Below are positions 21,243-31,542 of a stretch of 64,000 nt of DNA, piece by piece. The DNA comes from Mesostigma viride (taxonomy: Eukaryota; Streptophyta; Mesostigmatophyceae; Mesostigmatales; Mesostigmataceae). Where the stretch lies: assembly GCA_009746045.1 (NCBI GenBank), contig RPFO01000106.1, positions 2,324,211 through 2,388,210 of the forward strand, written 5' to 3'. The notes below the pieces were generated by a model that did no database searches, had not been told where the DNA came from, and saw only the letters and a list, made by a program, of their open reading frames with translations. A program made the position numbers and the translations under genes. Position 1 is the first letter of the stretch; each line of letters begins with the position of its first letter.

Positions 21243-22515
21243 GTTCACTCACCTTATGTACTCTGAGGATGATGATCTCATTACCATTGGGGATGGCAAC
21301 CAGGGCATAATTGATTTTGAGGCAGCAACCTTACTGTCCTCCCAACACCCTGTTCTGGAACCTTACATAAAAGCACTAACCCCTACTGTTGACAACTCCA
21401 TAGATATCAAGGAGCTTGCTCATCAGCTGCACCTAGCCATGGGTCATGAAACAGTGGCTGAGGAACTGGCCAGACGGCTGGGGGGTAGTAGCATGGGAAA
21501 ACAACTCAGGAATGCAGTAAAACTGGCTAGACAACACTGTCAAGAATGTCAGTTCAATAGCCCCAAACCTCAAAAATGGCATACTGCAACTCCTTCCACC
21601 AATAGGGGCATGATAGTGGGGGATGTGATGCACATCAACAAAGATGTCCAACCCTACCTGATCCTAAAAGACTCATGGTCCAGGTTCACAGTAATGGAAC
21701 CCCTACCTGGCATGTCTGCAGGGCAGCTACGTGTTGCACTCATGATTGCTTTACCCAGATTCTACCCAGTTGACAGAATTTTGCTTGATCAACAATTTTC
21801 TTGTCTGACTGACCTGGAAGGGTGTGAAGCAATAGAGATTGCTGGGCTGGAAGATCATGAGGGTCAGGGGGTCATTGAAAGAACCATCAGATCTGTCAAA
21901 ACCCTACTAGCCAAAAATCCTTCCAAGGATGCTACTTCAGGGGTCTATTGTGACAGGGCACTCTGGTGTCATGAAATGTGCACAACCCTAAACATGAGAC
22001 CTGTCTTGCATGCCACGTGGGGTGAAGTAATCCCAGCAGGCCTGCAGGCAGGTGTATATCCCCCAGAGGTGATAGCACTGTACAACACTGCACGTGCACA
22101 AACCTCAGCAAAACTGGCAGAAAAAGATAAAACCCATTCCAGGCCAGTATTCCAAAAAGGTGATCAAGTTCTCTATTACAAGGAAAACAGCTTTGGTAAG
22201 GTTGGAACTTGGCTAGGTCCAGTTACCATCCGTGGATTTACCAAAAACAGCAAGACCGTGGAGGTCAAGCACAATATCAATGGGAAGCGTCACAGGGTGA
22301 GCTGTCATAGAATTAAGAAGTATTATTCTCCCATGGCAGACGTGCCTGGGGAAGAGTCTTTAAGCATGGACTCACTACTTCTATCTGGCAACTCCAGCAT
22401 GCCCAGCAGTAGCTCTGAGCCACCAATTACTGCTGTTGACAGCACCACAGCACCCTCTGTGAACCTTCCACCCTCAGTGAAGCCAGGCCCACTTCACAAC
22501 CTGGGGATTGCTTAA
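21066..22515 (+). pseudogene. pol: copia-B zinc knuckle and integrase
   Basis: The frame opens with a CCHC zinc knuckle (CLRCFQRGHARHNC, about 21084-21125) and a second Cys cluster (CPGCWHARH). Then come an HHCC domain (HLAMGH...CQEC, about 21430-21550) and an integrase core with Asp in VGDVMHINK, Asp in ILLDQQFSC and Glu in GVIERTIRSVK. It ends in a TAA at 22513 in a region with no counterpart domain; the protease follows in another frame. No aspartic protease motif lies between the knuckle and the integrase. Confidence 0.8.
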
Positions 22516-22535
22516 CCAGGCACGAGGTAGCTGGG

Positions 22536-24520
22536 TTGGAAGCATTAGCTCAGCCCCAAGGCACCAAATTGTCTGCCAACCCTCCCGCTCTGAGGTCAAG
22601 ATTGGCAGTCGCCTTGCAAGCATTACACAGGTCACATAAGCAACAAGCTGCTGTGGCCGCAGGGTTGGCAAAAGTCTCAGCTGTGTGCACTAGTCAGGAC
22701 CCCTGGACCCTGGCAATAGACACTCAGGCACAGGTCAGTGTGATCAGTGCACAAGCCATCCCTGGTCTTGAGATTGCACCTTCATTTTGGGCACGGGTGC
22801 AGGATTTCTCAGGCCAAAGCTCACTGGATGTAGTGGGACAAGTGATGCTCCCTATACTTGGTATTCAGACACCCTTCCAGGTGGTGGAGGGGTACTCTGG
22901 TAACACCTTGTTGGGGGAACCTTTTGTATCCTATCCTGGGGTGCTTATCTCAGCTAATGAGCTCAGTGTCACAGGGGTGGGTGCAGTTCCTCTGGACCAC
23001 TTTAAAATCCCTCTCTCCAGTATTGTCCCTGGTATGGATGCTGTCATCAAGGCAGTCAACACTCAGTATGCACCAGGGGAGATCCCTGATCTGGACAAGT
23101 TAGTGCACAGCCAGTTCCTCCATCCCTCAGCCTTTGGGCTGGGTAAGTGGGACATAGCCATGCACTCACCCCACCAAATCTCCCACGTCATACAAGAATG
23201 CAAAACACAAAAAGGGTTTACCAAGTGGCTGATGGCCATTGTCCACCAAGCCAGGCAGGAATGGGTCCTGCCCAACCCCAAAAACCCTCAATACAAACCG
23301 CCTGTCACCCCTTCATGGGACGTGCCAGAGGGAGCCAAAAAGCTCAGATTAAAATTTGTTCTCAAACAAAAACCACAAAAAGTGGGCTCCCCAATCTTCC
23401 ATGCCAGACCATGTGTCACAGAATTAAAGGGGACCTCCACACTGCCAAAAGGGGAAACATACACACCTGGGCTGCAACAAACCTCACTCAGGATCATGCT
23501 CTCCCTCTTCCTCCACAACCTCAATGCAGGCCAAGACTATGTCTGCAAAGCCACTGATATTAAAAGGGCCTTCCTCAGGGGGGACCCAGAAAAGGCTGAA
23601 TCTGTGTGGAAAGGGAAGGTGTACGTGGTAGACACCCCAGCTGTGTGGAAACCTTATATTGATGAGCCCCACCTTATCATCAACATTGGGGTGGAAGGGC
23701 TTGTCAGTGCCCCAAAAATTTTCAGAGACTCAGCAGAGGAAGTATTCAAAAAGCTCAAGGCCACGTATGATGACCTGGACCCATGCTTTTTTGTTGTACC
23801 CACCCCCTCTGGACTGCTGTTCTTTGTGTGGCATGGAGATGACCAACTCATTTGTGGGCCTAGAGCTGAGGTGGAAACCTTTATTCAGCAGGTCCAGGAA
23901 TCATATGAGATTGGCAAACAGGTGGAATTGAGCACAACCCCCATCCAGTTCTGTGGCATCATGTTGCAGCTGCATAGGCAGCCAGATCAGTGGGTCTGCT
24001 CTCTCTCCCCTCCTGCAGAATATATCCAAGATTGTCTAGATCTGCTGCAGGACAACTACCTCCCCTTACATATGTGTGCCACTGTTCAGGGCAAACTGGG
24101 GTGGTGGTCAGCCATCTGTGGGGCTCCCTTAGCTGTCATCAGCAGGGTCACCCATGATGTTCTAGTCAAGATCAAATGCAGTCACATCAGGAAGTTGGTC
24201 AATGACTGTCCCCCCCTCATCCTCCATGGCCTGAATCTGATGGAAGACATCCACATCCAATGTGTCATGGACAGCTCCATGGAGAGCAGAACAATCAATC
24301 AAATGGGGGCACGGGAATCAGGGCTGTTTTTTCTCACCAACAGGTCAGATTACATGTCCCTCACTTCCTGGTACAGCAGGCTACACCGCAGAAAACCTGG
24401 CAGCAGCAACTCAGCTGAATGTCGTGCTGTGGTGTCTGCTGCATTGCATGCTCGTTCCCTGCAGCACATGCTCACCTGGCTACAAACCCAGGCAGGCAGC
24501 ACATGCAATGTTATCTCACA
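22536..24520 (+). pseudogene. pol: copia-B protease, reverse transcriptase and RNase H (5' part)
   Basis: A retropepsin-like domain comes first: AIDTQAQVSVIS (catalytic Asp-Thr, but Gln where Gly is usual) and NTLLGEPF, the flap-distal LLG motif. The RT follows, with TDIKRAFLRGD (first catalytic Asp) and FVWHGDDQLICG (HGDD instead of YVDD). RNase H begins with VMDSSMESR and SAECRAV. At 24520 the coding sequence is cut by the DIRS element after CNVIS; its continuation is at 26691-26933. Confidence 0.82.
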
Positions 24521-24717
24521 TCCATTTCTGGCCTTGCCTTGCTTTGCATGCATCACCACAAAACATCAAATTTATTACAATATGTGTGCTAGCTCTATAC
24601 GGTGGAATAACACAGACATGTCTACCAGATGGCAACACGGCCATCCGTATGCTAGGGTGAGCACACTATGTTGAATGTGCAGGGCCAGCCCACAGCAGCT
24701 GTGCCCCTGCTCTACCC
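24521..24717 (-). repeat. DIRS repeat B2
   Basis: About 197 bp starting TCCATTTCTGGCCTTGCC on the plus strand; repeated at 24951-25146 with one indel (ATGTTGAATG versus ATGTGAATG). Confidence 0.88.
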
Positions 24718-24741
24718 CTTTTGCCAGGGTGGGTGGGTGGG

Positions 24742-24951
24742 AGGCAAAAGAAACAACCTGCTTCCCTAGAATGGAAGCCCACCCTTTATAGCAACCACCT
24801 CTCCAGCCAACCCCTACCTGGGTGGCTGGGGTACGGGTGCCAGCACAAAAAATATTTTTTTCTAAAATTATTTTTTCCTTTGGTGCTATACGGCGTTGCA
24901 TTCTCCGCTCAGCAGGTTAGTCATAGATAAAATGAGCATAGCTCACCAAAT
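24742..24951 (-). repeat. DIRS repeat A2
   Basis: About 210 bp starting AGGCAAAAGAAACAACCTGC, repeated at 26481-26690. It sits between the two B repeats, as A2 does in Ngaro elements. Confidence 0.88.
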
Positions 24952-25146
24952 CCATTTCTGGCCTTGCCTTGCTTTGCATGCATCACCACAAAACATCAAA
25001 TTTATTACAATATGTGTGCTAGCTCTATACGGTGGAATAACACAGACATGTCTACCAGATGGCAACACGGCCATCCGTATGCTAGGGTGAGCACACTATG
25101 TGAATGTGCAGGGCCAGCCCACAGCAGCTGTGCCCCTGCTCTACCC
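24951..25146 (-). repeat. DIRS repeat B1
   Basis: Copy of 24521-24717. It follows the recombinase ORF on the minus strand; 25147-25343 between them is non-coding. Confidence 0.88.
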
Positions 25147-25343
25147 ACATCTCCTTACATGGCTAACAGCCGAAAAATACGTAGGACATGCAAAAAAGAA
25201 AACTTAAAACTACCTAGCTATGGGGGTACTTTGTCCCAACCCAGGTTCACCCTCGGGTTAGTTAAACCATTTCCCCCCTGACCTCCCACACAAGGGTGAG
25301 GTCAGTTGATAGCTAAAAGACGAGAGATAAAAACAGGAGGACG

Positions 25344-26216
25344 TCAAAACACGACGCCACCGAAGTGGCGCCGGAACGCCGCTGGGTCAAAACCCAGGGC
25401 CTGAGCCCAGAGGGCGGGTGGGATGTCGCGCCCCAGGAGGCTGCGGTGGAGGCCAATGTAGCGCGTGACCGAGAGGGCCGAAGCCCACCGGCCGCGCAGC
25501 TGGATGGCCTCCGGCGACTCGCCAGCGATGGCGTCGTGCGTCGCCCCCCCATGCCGGAGGCTGTGAAAAGAAAACATCCCTGGGATGCCCATGCGGGCCT
25601 GCACAGCCTCCCACTGCTGCCTAGCCTGGCTGTACGTTAAGCCCCGAAAGAGGAGTGCCTCCGGGGGCTGGCCAGCCGTCAGACGTCGCAGGAGCCACAA
25701 AGAAAGTGGATCCCGGACGAGGACGTGCTGGGCCGCCCCCTGCGCAGTTTTGGGGTTGCGCAGCACAAGGGCACCGACCATGGGCCCTGGCTCGAGAAGG
25801 GGGTGGCCGGGATGAGCCACATCCCGAACCCGCAGCCCTAGCGCCTCGCTAATGCGTAAATACTGCTGGAAAGCAATAATAATCAACGCACTCAAGTGCA
25901 CCTGTCGACGTGAAACTAGCAACAGGGCAGTGAAATAACAAAGGCGCCAGGGCATAGGCGGAGGGCTGACAGCCGGAACAAGCCGCTGCCAACCTGCTAG
26001 CAGGCGGTCCGCCAGTACCCAATTCCGAACAATGTCGGGGTAGTACAGGTGGAGACAGGCCTTGGCATGCTGGCATAAGGTACGCCCCCGCCCGCCCCTG
26101 GCATGGTAGACAGCAGAAATCCACTCACAGAATATGGCTTCCGCGTCAGCTGGGTCGACAGGGCCAGGTGGCGCCCACGCCACGTAGACAGCCGCCGCAC
26201 GCCGGTACGCTGGCAA
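25344..26216 (-). CDS. Tyrosine recombinase of the DIRS element
   Basis: 290 residues. The catalytic boxes are visible: Arg in YLRISEALGLRVRDV (about residue 140), HSLRHGG (H-x-x-R, about 223), RGRW (about 247) and the Tyr nucleophile in SVTRYIG (about 257). The enzyme would integrate the circular cDNA by site-specific recombination. An in-frame TAA precedes the TTG at 26216, whereas the overlapping upstream frame carries RNase H and 2A sequences, so the original polyprotein has probably suffered a frameshift near 26200. Confidence 0.85.
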   Translation of the reverse strand: MPAYRRAAAVYVAWAPPGPVDPADAEAIFCEWISAVYHARGGRGRTLCQHAKACLHLYYPDIVRNWVLADRLLAGWQRLVPAVSPPPMPWRLCYFTALLLVSRRQVHLSALIIIAFQQYLRISEALGLRVRDVAHPGHPLLEPGPMVGALVLRNPKTAQGAAQHVLVRDPLSLWLLRRLTAGQPPEALLFRGLTYSQARQQWEAVQARMGIPGMFSFHSLRHGGATHDAIAGESPEAIQLRGRWASALSVTRYIGLHRSLLGRDIPPALWAQALGFDPAAFRRHFGGVVF

Positions 26217-26470
26217 TTAAGGTAGACACAGGGTTGACTGTGCCTTCCAAAAGTGCCAAGTCCCGAGGGCGTCGCGCCCCCTCAGGCCCAGGGTTGGGAT
26301 GCACGTCACCACACCGGGTCAAGTCAGGAATCCAAGCGCCACGCCGACTGGCCTTGTCAGCTGGGTTGTGGTCGGTAGCCACCCAGACCCAGTGGCTCTG
26401 CGTGTCGCCAGCCAGTGACAGAGCGCAGTAGCGCCGAACCAGCTGGTTGAGGCGGTAGGAAGACGACCTG
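26217..26470 (-). pseudogene. DIRS RNase H end with 2A-like peptide
   Basis: The minus-strand frame reads WVATDHNPADKASRRGAW, the typical C-terminal end of a DIRS/LTR RNase H (HNPAD motif), then TRCGDVHPNPGP. The latter fits the 2A ribosome-skipping core D-V/I-x-x-N-P-G-P. The recombinase begins some 50 codons further on in another frame. All sequence upstream of the RNase H end (Gag, RT) is missing; a 20-bp duplicated stub (GACCTGCTTCCCTAGA) marks the deletion edge at 26463-26508. Confidence 0.7.
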
Positions 26471-26480
26471 CTTCCCTAGA

Positions 26481-26690
26481 AGGCAAAAGAAACAACCTGC
26501 TTCCCTAGAATGGAAGCCCACCCTTTATAGCAACCACCTCTCCAGCCAACCCCTACCTGGGTGGCTGGGGTACGGGTGCCAGCACAAAAAATATTTTTTT
26601 CTAAAATTATTTTTTCCTTTGGTGCTATACGGCGTTGCATTCTCCGCTCAGCAGGTTAGTCATAGATAAAATGAGCATAGCTCACCAAAT
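26481..26690 (-). repeat. DIRS repeat A1
   Basis: Copy of 24742-24951 at the left end (minus-strand sense) of the element. The RNase H coding sequence of copia-B resumes at 26691. Confidence 0.88.
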
Positions 26691-26933
26691 CTCTACACTG
26701 ACAGCTTTTCTGTGATCAGTTTTCTAACCAAGAAATCTGTTTCTGCTGCTGTCCACACTGACCTGGATTGGGTGATCCTCAAACAGGAGGCAACCTACTT
26801 TTCCAGCTGGACTCATGTGGATGATGAGGACAACCCAGCAGACGCTCTAACGAAGCTGCGGGATGCTGCTGGCCAACAGTACCAGCTCCTCTTTCAGAAC
26901 ATGAACCCCTATGATATCAGAGTCAGTGTTTGA
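26691..26933 (+). pseudogene. pol: copia-B RNase H, C-terminal part
   Basis: Reads LYTDSFSVISFLTKKSV...HVDDEDNPADALTKLRD...YDIRVSV and stops at 26931-26933. The Asp in LYTDS and the DNPADALTK end match copia-A (LLTDSMGM, ENPADALTK) and continue directly from the CNVIS cut at 24520. Both elements end in a similar xVxxSV tail. Confidence 0.82.
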
Positions 26934-27307
26934 ATAAATGACTGGCCATAGCACAGTACACAACCACCACACCCCCTTACCACAGCGATAGCTGCTGGGC
27001 GCCATAAAATTCAACACATTCGTTGTGGGGTGTGAGTGCTGGCTAGGTCAGATTTGTATCCATTTGCAGCTTGAGGACACAAGCTTTGTATCCATTTACT
27101 TAATGTGTGCTTCAGTACCTGGCCAAACCAGCCAGCTGTGTACACCTTATTTAATGTGCAATATAACACCTGGCCAGAACAGCCAGCTGTAACCAACCTG
27201 GCTCAACCAGCCATGTCTCTTTTGTACCCCTAATCAACTTAAAAACAATAACAATAATGTTGGGGGTGCAGACCTGCATTAAGAAATAAATAATAAAACA
27301 ATACTGG
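26934..27307 (+). other. copia-B 3' untranslated region
   Basis: Non-coding, with three partial copies of ACCTGGCCAnAnCAGCCAGCTGT between 27117 and 27215. A short G-rich run (TTGGGGGTGCAG, about 27260) is the only purine-rich candidate and does not abut the LTR. Confidence 0.6.
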
Positions 27308-27780
27308 AGTTAGTCTCCATGCTTTGCTGTAGACTAAGTCTCAAAGGCATTGTGAATACAACGTATGAATAAGCCTTGTAAACCCACGTTGGTATGTGAA
27401 TATAAATACCACGTGGGCTATGCAGATAGGGATGCTAGTCGAGTCGCATACGTTTCCCTAGATAGGTACTTTGGGTACTGAGGTACGTGACAGATGTCAG
27501 TACCCAGTATACGTAGTGTCCTGTCATTGGACGGTACTAGAGTATCCTAGATAGGGACCGTACTGCAGCGTGCATTGATTTGTGATCGCACGATGCAGTG
27601 ACTAGGCAGCTACCTGTCATCGTGCGGCCTCGGGCCAACGGTCTGCACCCAACGGTCACTGGCGGCGCAGCCGGTGAGAGGAACGTTGATAAAGGGTAAA
27701 CCTATTTTCTAATGAACCAAGCAATTCATTGCTCACAGCTTACAGTGTTCTCAAGCAATATATCCCACCGCATTCTAACT
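27308..27780 (+). repeat. copia-B 3' LTR
   Basis: 473 bp, AGTTAG...CTAACT, followed by the target duplication GAAAC (27781-27785). Confidence 0.92.
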
Positions 27781-27948
27781 GAAACCTCAGACTGAGATGA
27801 AAACCCCAGATAGACATCTCTCCATCAGAGACAATGTCAGACATTCCCACACCAGAGACATGTCTCACCCCTCAAGGTGTGCTCAGGATTATGTACAATC
27901 AAGCTCCCAGCCTGATATCCAGAGTCTTAAGCACCCAGCTCTCAGCTT

Positions 27949-30900
27949 TTAGACAGATAGACCGACTTGACAGTCAGCATTCATGAGCTTCCTCAGTACA
28001 TTGTACTGGGCTGGGGCCTTGTGTGGCAGCTTTGTCAATGCATCAGCAGGGTTCTCCTCGCCAGGGATATGCTTCAAGTCAACCAAACTGGCCAACTCCT
28101 TTAGCAACAAATAATCCAGGTCCCGGCTCCTGGCCAGCTGCTTGTGAACAAACTGGACCATACCCATGCTGTCTGTTAGCAACAACGTCTCCATCTGCAA
28201 GGTCCAAGGGGTAACTGAAGCCAGCTCCAGCATTAACTCCTTTATGTACAGGCTGGACTGGATCCCCTCACATATGGCCCTGCATTCTGCCACATCTGAA
28301 CTGATACAGACCCTCTTCTGCAGTCTGCTGTACCAGCTGAACAAACTTGCCCTGCTCTGATAAAAAGCAAACAGAGCAGCAGATCTCCCCCTGACCTTGG
28401 TAACCTGGCGAGCATCCATGGAACTGTCAACAAAGATCTCCAAGGTGATAGGCTGGGTAAAGTCAATCCCAGACAAAATCAGATCAGGGGTACTCTCCAC
28501 CAACCGGGCTATGACTCGAGGCTTCTCATCCTCAAGCACCTCATCAGGCATTCTGCTATGGACCATCAAAGACGGACCACAGATGCTGGCAAACCAGGCC
28601 CACATGCCTCTCAACTCAGGTCCTGCAGCCTGGGTGATCTTCTCTGGCAAGGCCTTCACAATGGTCTGTTTATAATCTCCTCCAGCCTGAAGCCTGATAC
28701 TCCACTCCCCGTCCCTCCTGAACAGGGTAGCCTGCATTCCACAGAACACTACAGGCTTGTTGGGCTCCTGCCACAGCTCCTTGCCCAGTGAAAACTTGCC
28801 ACTGATGACAGGAATAAACTTCTTCAGCCAGGTCGTGGGGGCTAGCAAATGCAGATCATCTCCATGCAAACTAGCATACACTGGCAGACCCTCCCATTGG
28901 GCCAGCAGCAAACAGGGATCAACTGAAGACACTCTCAAGCCACACTCACTGATCAGAGCTTCCTGCAGCGTGAGTCTCCAGATGATTGGGCTCGACCTGA
29001 GTCCTTCCAGGCCCTTCAGAATAACCAGGAATTGTTGATGCAGCTCCAGCTTCCAGATGGCAGGCACCTCAACACAGTAAGGCTCATCCTGCTTCCACAC
29101 CCTCCTGGCCACTTCTGGATCAGATTTTAAAAATGCCCTCTTGAAGTCCAGCAGCACTGATGACATAGCTGCTCCCCTGTTCAGCAACCCCACGTAGAGA
29201 CATAGCAAAATTCTCCATGTGTCGTGTAGCATCCCTGGCGTGTATAGCTCCTCTCCTGGCAGACTCCCCGTGCCGTGATACTCATTCAGGACAGGCCTGA
29301 CATGGGGCACTGATACCTCATCCACAACCTTCCTCTTCAGCACAAATCTCAAAGCAAGCTTCCTTGATGCTGGGGGACGTCTGTCTGTTGGTGCAGCACA
29401 CTCAAACTGCAACCACTCCTCCAATGCCTTGGAGAAGGCGAGCTTCCAAGCCTCAAACAAAGTAGGCGAGCTCATCTCTTGGACCAGCTGGTCATATGTC
29501 AAAGGAGAGTGTGCAGCAAGGCTCCTGTGAGTTATGCCAATACTGCTGGGGTGCAACACAGCTGGAATCACCAAACTGGCCGCTGGGGGCACCTCCCCTT
29601 CATCCCATTTTACACCCTTGACCGGCTTGGCCCTGCACCTGACTGGAAATGTTGTCCTGAAATTTTCTAGGGGAATCATCCCCCAGCCATCTCTTCTCAG
29701 AGCTGTAGCTCTGATAGAAATCCCAGGATTGCCCAGAAAATTCTGACCCAAAATCACAGGGCCATCATAGTCCTCTAGGACAAGGAAGGTCACATCCACA
29801 CCCATGACAGGGGCAGTAACCTCTCCCAACACCCTTAGATGCGTCCTACCACTGAAATCAGACACCCAGGGGCAACTTGGTTCTCCGACCAGCAGTTCTC
29901 CTGTATGCTGAGGTCCCATGACAGAAACCTGTGCATTGGTATCTATCTCCATGGCAGCTACCTCAGGTTCATCCAACTGGACAAGCTTGGACACCTTAGG
30001 CTCCTTCTTGGCTCTTTGCAAAGCCTGTACAATATCTGATAGACGCACACCCCTAGGCCTGGTGTCGGGCCGTTCCGGAGGTGCAGCCTGTCCGCCTGCT
30101 TGCCCAACCACCGTATGTGAAGGTACCCCAGGGGCCGGGCCAGGGTCACCCTGAGGGCTCGATACAGCTGTAGCACCCTGATCAGGAAGCTCCACGTCAC
30201 CCCCGCCTTGTACACCAGCGGGCACCTGGAAGAGGTCTCCTTGATTACCTCCCCGGGGACGGATCTTTGACCAGGACAGACGGTGCACTGCTTGGGAGCC
30301 ATCAATGGCCACCCAGCACTTATGGCCAGCGGCTTCTACTCGGGTCACCACCCCATCATGCCAGCTGCCACGTTTCCCTGGAAAGCTTGGTTCCTTCCAC
30401 ACAACAACCTGTTGTCCAACGTTAGGTTCTAGGACACTCCAGCCCTTGTCTTTCTGCCTCAGCTTGAGGAACTTGGCCTCTAGCTTCTCCTTCCATGCCT
30501 GCTCAGCATCAGCTGGCAGCATCCTGGTATGCAGCATAAGAGGATTGATGGCAATGTCACCAAAGAACATGGGAGTCCTCAGGTTCAGCCTGTCCTCCAC
30601 AGAACGTAGCCATGCAGATGTCACAATGGCAGATGACGTCCTTGGAATCCTCTCCACCAGCAGCACAGTCTTGATCTCTTGGATGGCTCTCTCCACCACC
30701 CCTTGCTGGCCGTGGCTCTCCCTGGGTGTAATCAGCAACTCTGGAAACTCTGGCAGGTTCTCACAGCACTCAAACTGAATGTCACACTGCAACAACTCCA
30801 ACCCAGGGTACCTGCTCCTTGTCAACTTCAGAGCAGCAATCAATGTAGGCTTCTCCATGTCAGGCAGGATCTCTAGGGTCTTGTACTTGGTATATCTGTC

Positions 30901-31539
30901 CACTGCCACCAGCAGCTTCAAACCCCTGATTCTCTGAATATCTACCTGCACATGGCCTGGCTGCAAAATAGGAGTCCTGGCATGAGACTGCTTGGGCTTT
31001 CTAGCAACTAGCCTGCACTTGCAAGCTTGAGCAACCTGTTGGCAGATGGAGTACAACTCACTTCCTCCCAGCCGTCTAGCAACTTGCAAAGACTGAGCTG
31101 CATGGCCAAACATGGTATGCAACCTTGAGGCAATGTCATACAAGAGAGAAAACCTTTTATTGTCATTATTAGCACTCAAGGTATGTACAGATCCCTTATG
31201 TACAGGAGGCACCAGGGTCGTGCCTGTCAGACTGTCTCCAGCCCTATCCTCATCCTGACCATCCTGTGCCAGTCCTGCACGGTCAGAATGCTTCTGAGAT
31301 CCACCTGGGTCCACATCACCAGGTCCTACCTCAGGCTCAGCACCGCCATGGCGGGCACGTTGGCGAGTAACCACTGCAGCTACAGCTGGCATACTCTCTG
31401 TGGTAACCAAGCTTGCCCCATCGTGTCCAATAGGCTCTTTCACTAGAGCATGGGGCTGCCCCTCACTGCTGTCACTAGCAGCTTCATTACACACCCCTGG
31501 GGGCACCCTCCAGGGTTCAGGGATGTGTGCAGGCTCAAG
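27949..31539 (-). CDS. pol: copia-A pol: integrase, protease, RT, RNase H
   Basis: About 1196 codons, open in the gag frame from the UGA at 31540 to 27949. Domains in order, numbered from the GTG at 31506: low-complexity linker; HHCC (LHTMFGH...CKC, about 130-170); integrase core with Asp in QVDIQRI, Asp in QCDIQFEC and Glu in GVVERAIQE; protease with EIDTNAQVSVM (about 540) and VILGQNFL; RT with LLDFKRAFL (about 800) and LHGDDLHLL (about 905); RNase H with FVDSSMD, VAECRA, LLTDSMG and ENPADALTK. Intact. The integrase-before-protease order is unlike ordinary copia elements. Confidence 0.88.
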   Translation of the reverse strand, partial: LEPAHIPEPWRVPPGVCNEAASDSSEGQPHALVKEPIGHDGASLVTTESMPAVAAVVTRQRARHGGAEPEVGPGDVDPGGSQKHSDRAGLAQDGQDEDRAGDSLTGTTLVPPVHKGSVHTLSANNDNKRFSLLYDIASRLHTMFGHAAQSLQVARRLGGSELYSICQQVAQACKCRLVARKPKQSHARTPILQPGHVQVDIQRIRGLKLLVAVDRYTKYKTLEILPDMEKPTLIAALKLTRSRYPGLELLQCDIQFECCENLPEFPELLITPRESHGQQGVVERAIQEIKTVLLVERIPRTSSAIVTSAWLRSVEDRLNLRTPMFFGDIAINPLMLHTRMLPADAEQAWKEKLEAKFLKLRQKDKGWSVLEPNVGQQVVVWKEPSFPGKRGSWHDGVVTRVEAAGHKCWVAIDGSQAVHRLSWSKIRPRGGNQGDLFQVPAGVQGGGDVELPDQGATAVSSPQGDPGPAPGVPSHTVVGQAGGQAAPPERPDTRPRGVRLSDIVQALQRAKKEPKVSKLVQLDEPEVAAMEIDTNAQVSVMGPQHTGELLVGEPSCPWVSDFSGRTHLRVLGEVTAPVMGVDVTFLVLEDYDGPVILGQNFLGNPGISIRATALRRDGWGMIPLENFRTTFPVRCRAKPVKGVKWDEGEVPPAASLVIPAVLHPSSIGITHRSLAAHSPLTYDQLVQEMSSPTLFEAWKLAFSKALEEWLQFECAAPTDRRPPASRKLALRFVLKRKVVDEVSVPHVRPVLNEYHGTGSLPGEELYTPGMLHDTWRILLCLYVGLLNRGAAMSSVLLDFKRAFLKSDPEVARRVWKQDEPYCVEVPAIWKLELHQQFLVILKGLEGLRSSPIIWRLTLQEALISECGLRVSSVDPCLLLAQWEGLPVYASLHGDDLHLLAPTTWLKKFIPVISGKFSLGKELWQEPNKPVVFCGMQATLFRRDGEWSIRLQAGGDYKQTIVKALPEKITQAAGPELRGMWAWFASICGPSLMVHSRMPDEVLEDEKPRVIARLVESTPDLILSGIDFTQPITLEIFVDSSMDARQVTKVRGRSAALFAFYQSRASLFSWYSRLQKRVCISSDVAECRAICEGIQSSLYIKELMLELASVTPWTLQMETLLLTDSMGMVQFVHKQLARSRDLDYLLLKELASLVDLKHIPGEENPADALTKLPHKAPAQYNVLRKLMNADCQVGLSV

Positions 31540-31542
31540 TCA
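31540..31542 (-). other. In-frame UGA between gag and pol of copia-A
   Basis: Gag ends ...KAADH-UGA, context CAU UGA CUU. The frame stays open for pol straight after it without a shift. Expression of pol by stop-codon readthrough is the simplest model. Confidence 0.6.

Larger units (their letters stand above)
24521..26690 (-). mobile_element. DIRS/Ngaro-type tyrosine-recombinase retroelement, internally deleted
   Basis: On the minus strand the order is repeat A (26690-26481), remnant RNase H plus tyrosine recombinase (about 26470-25344), repeat B (25146-24951), repeat A again (24951-24742), repeat B again (24717-24521). A1-ORF-B1-A2-B2 is the split direct repeat layout of Ngaro/PAT-like DIRS elements. 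Gag, RT and most of RNase H are gone, so this is a non-autonomous derivative. It interrupts the copia-B RNase H without a clear target duplication, as expected for recombinase-mediated insertion. Confidence 0.85.
17961..27780 (+). mobile_element. copia-B: related LTR retrotransposon nested in copia-A, plus strand
   Basis: LTRs 17961-18432 and 27308-27780 are identical apart from a one-base indel near the end; the target duplication GAAAC is at 17956-17960 and 27781-27785. Coding order: long N-terminal gag region, gag, zinc knuckle, integrase, aspartic protease, RT, RNase H. The frame changes several times, and a DIRS-type element (24521-26690) splits RNase H. The near-identical LTRs show it is younger than copia-A, as the nesting requires. 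Confidence 0.92.
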
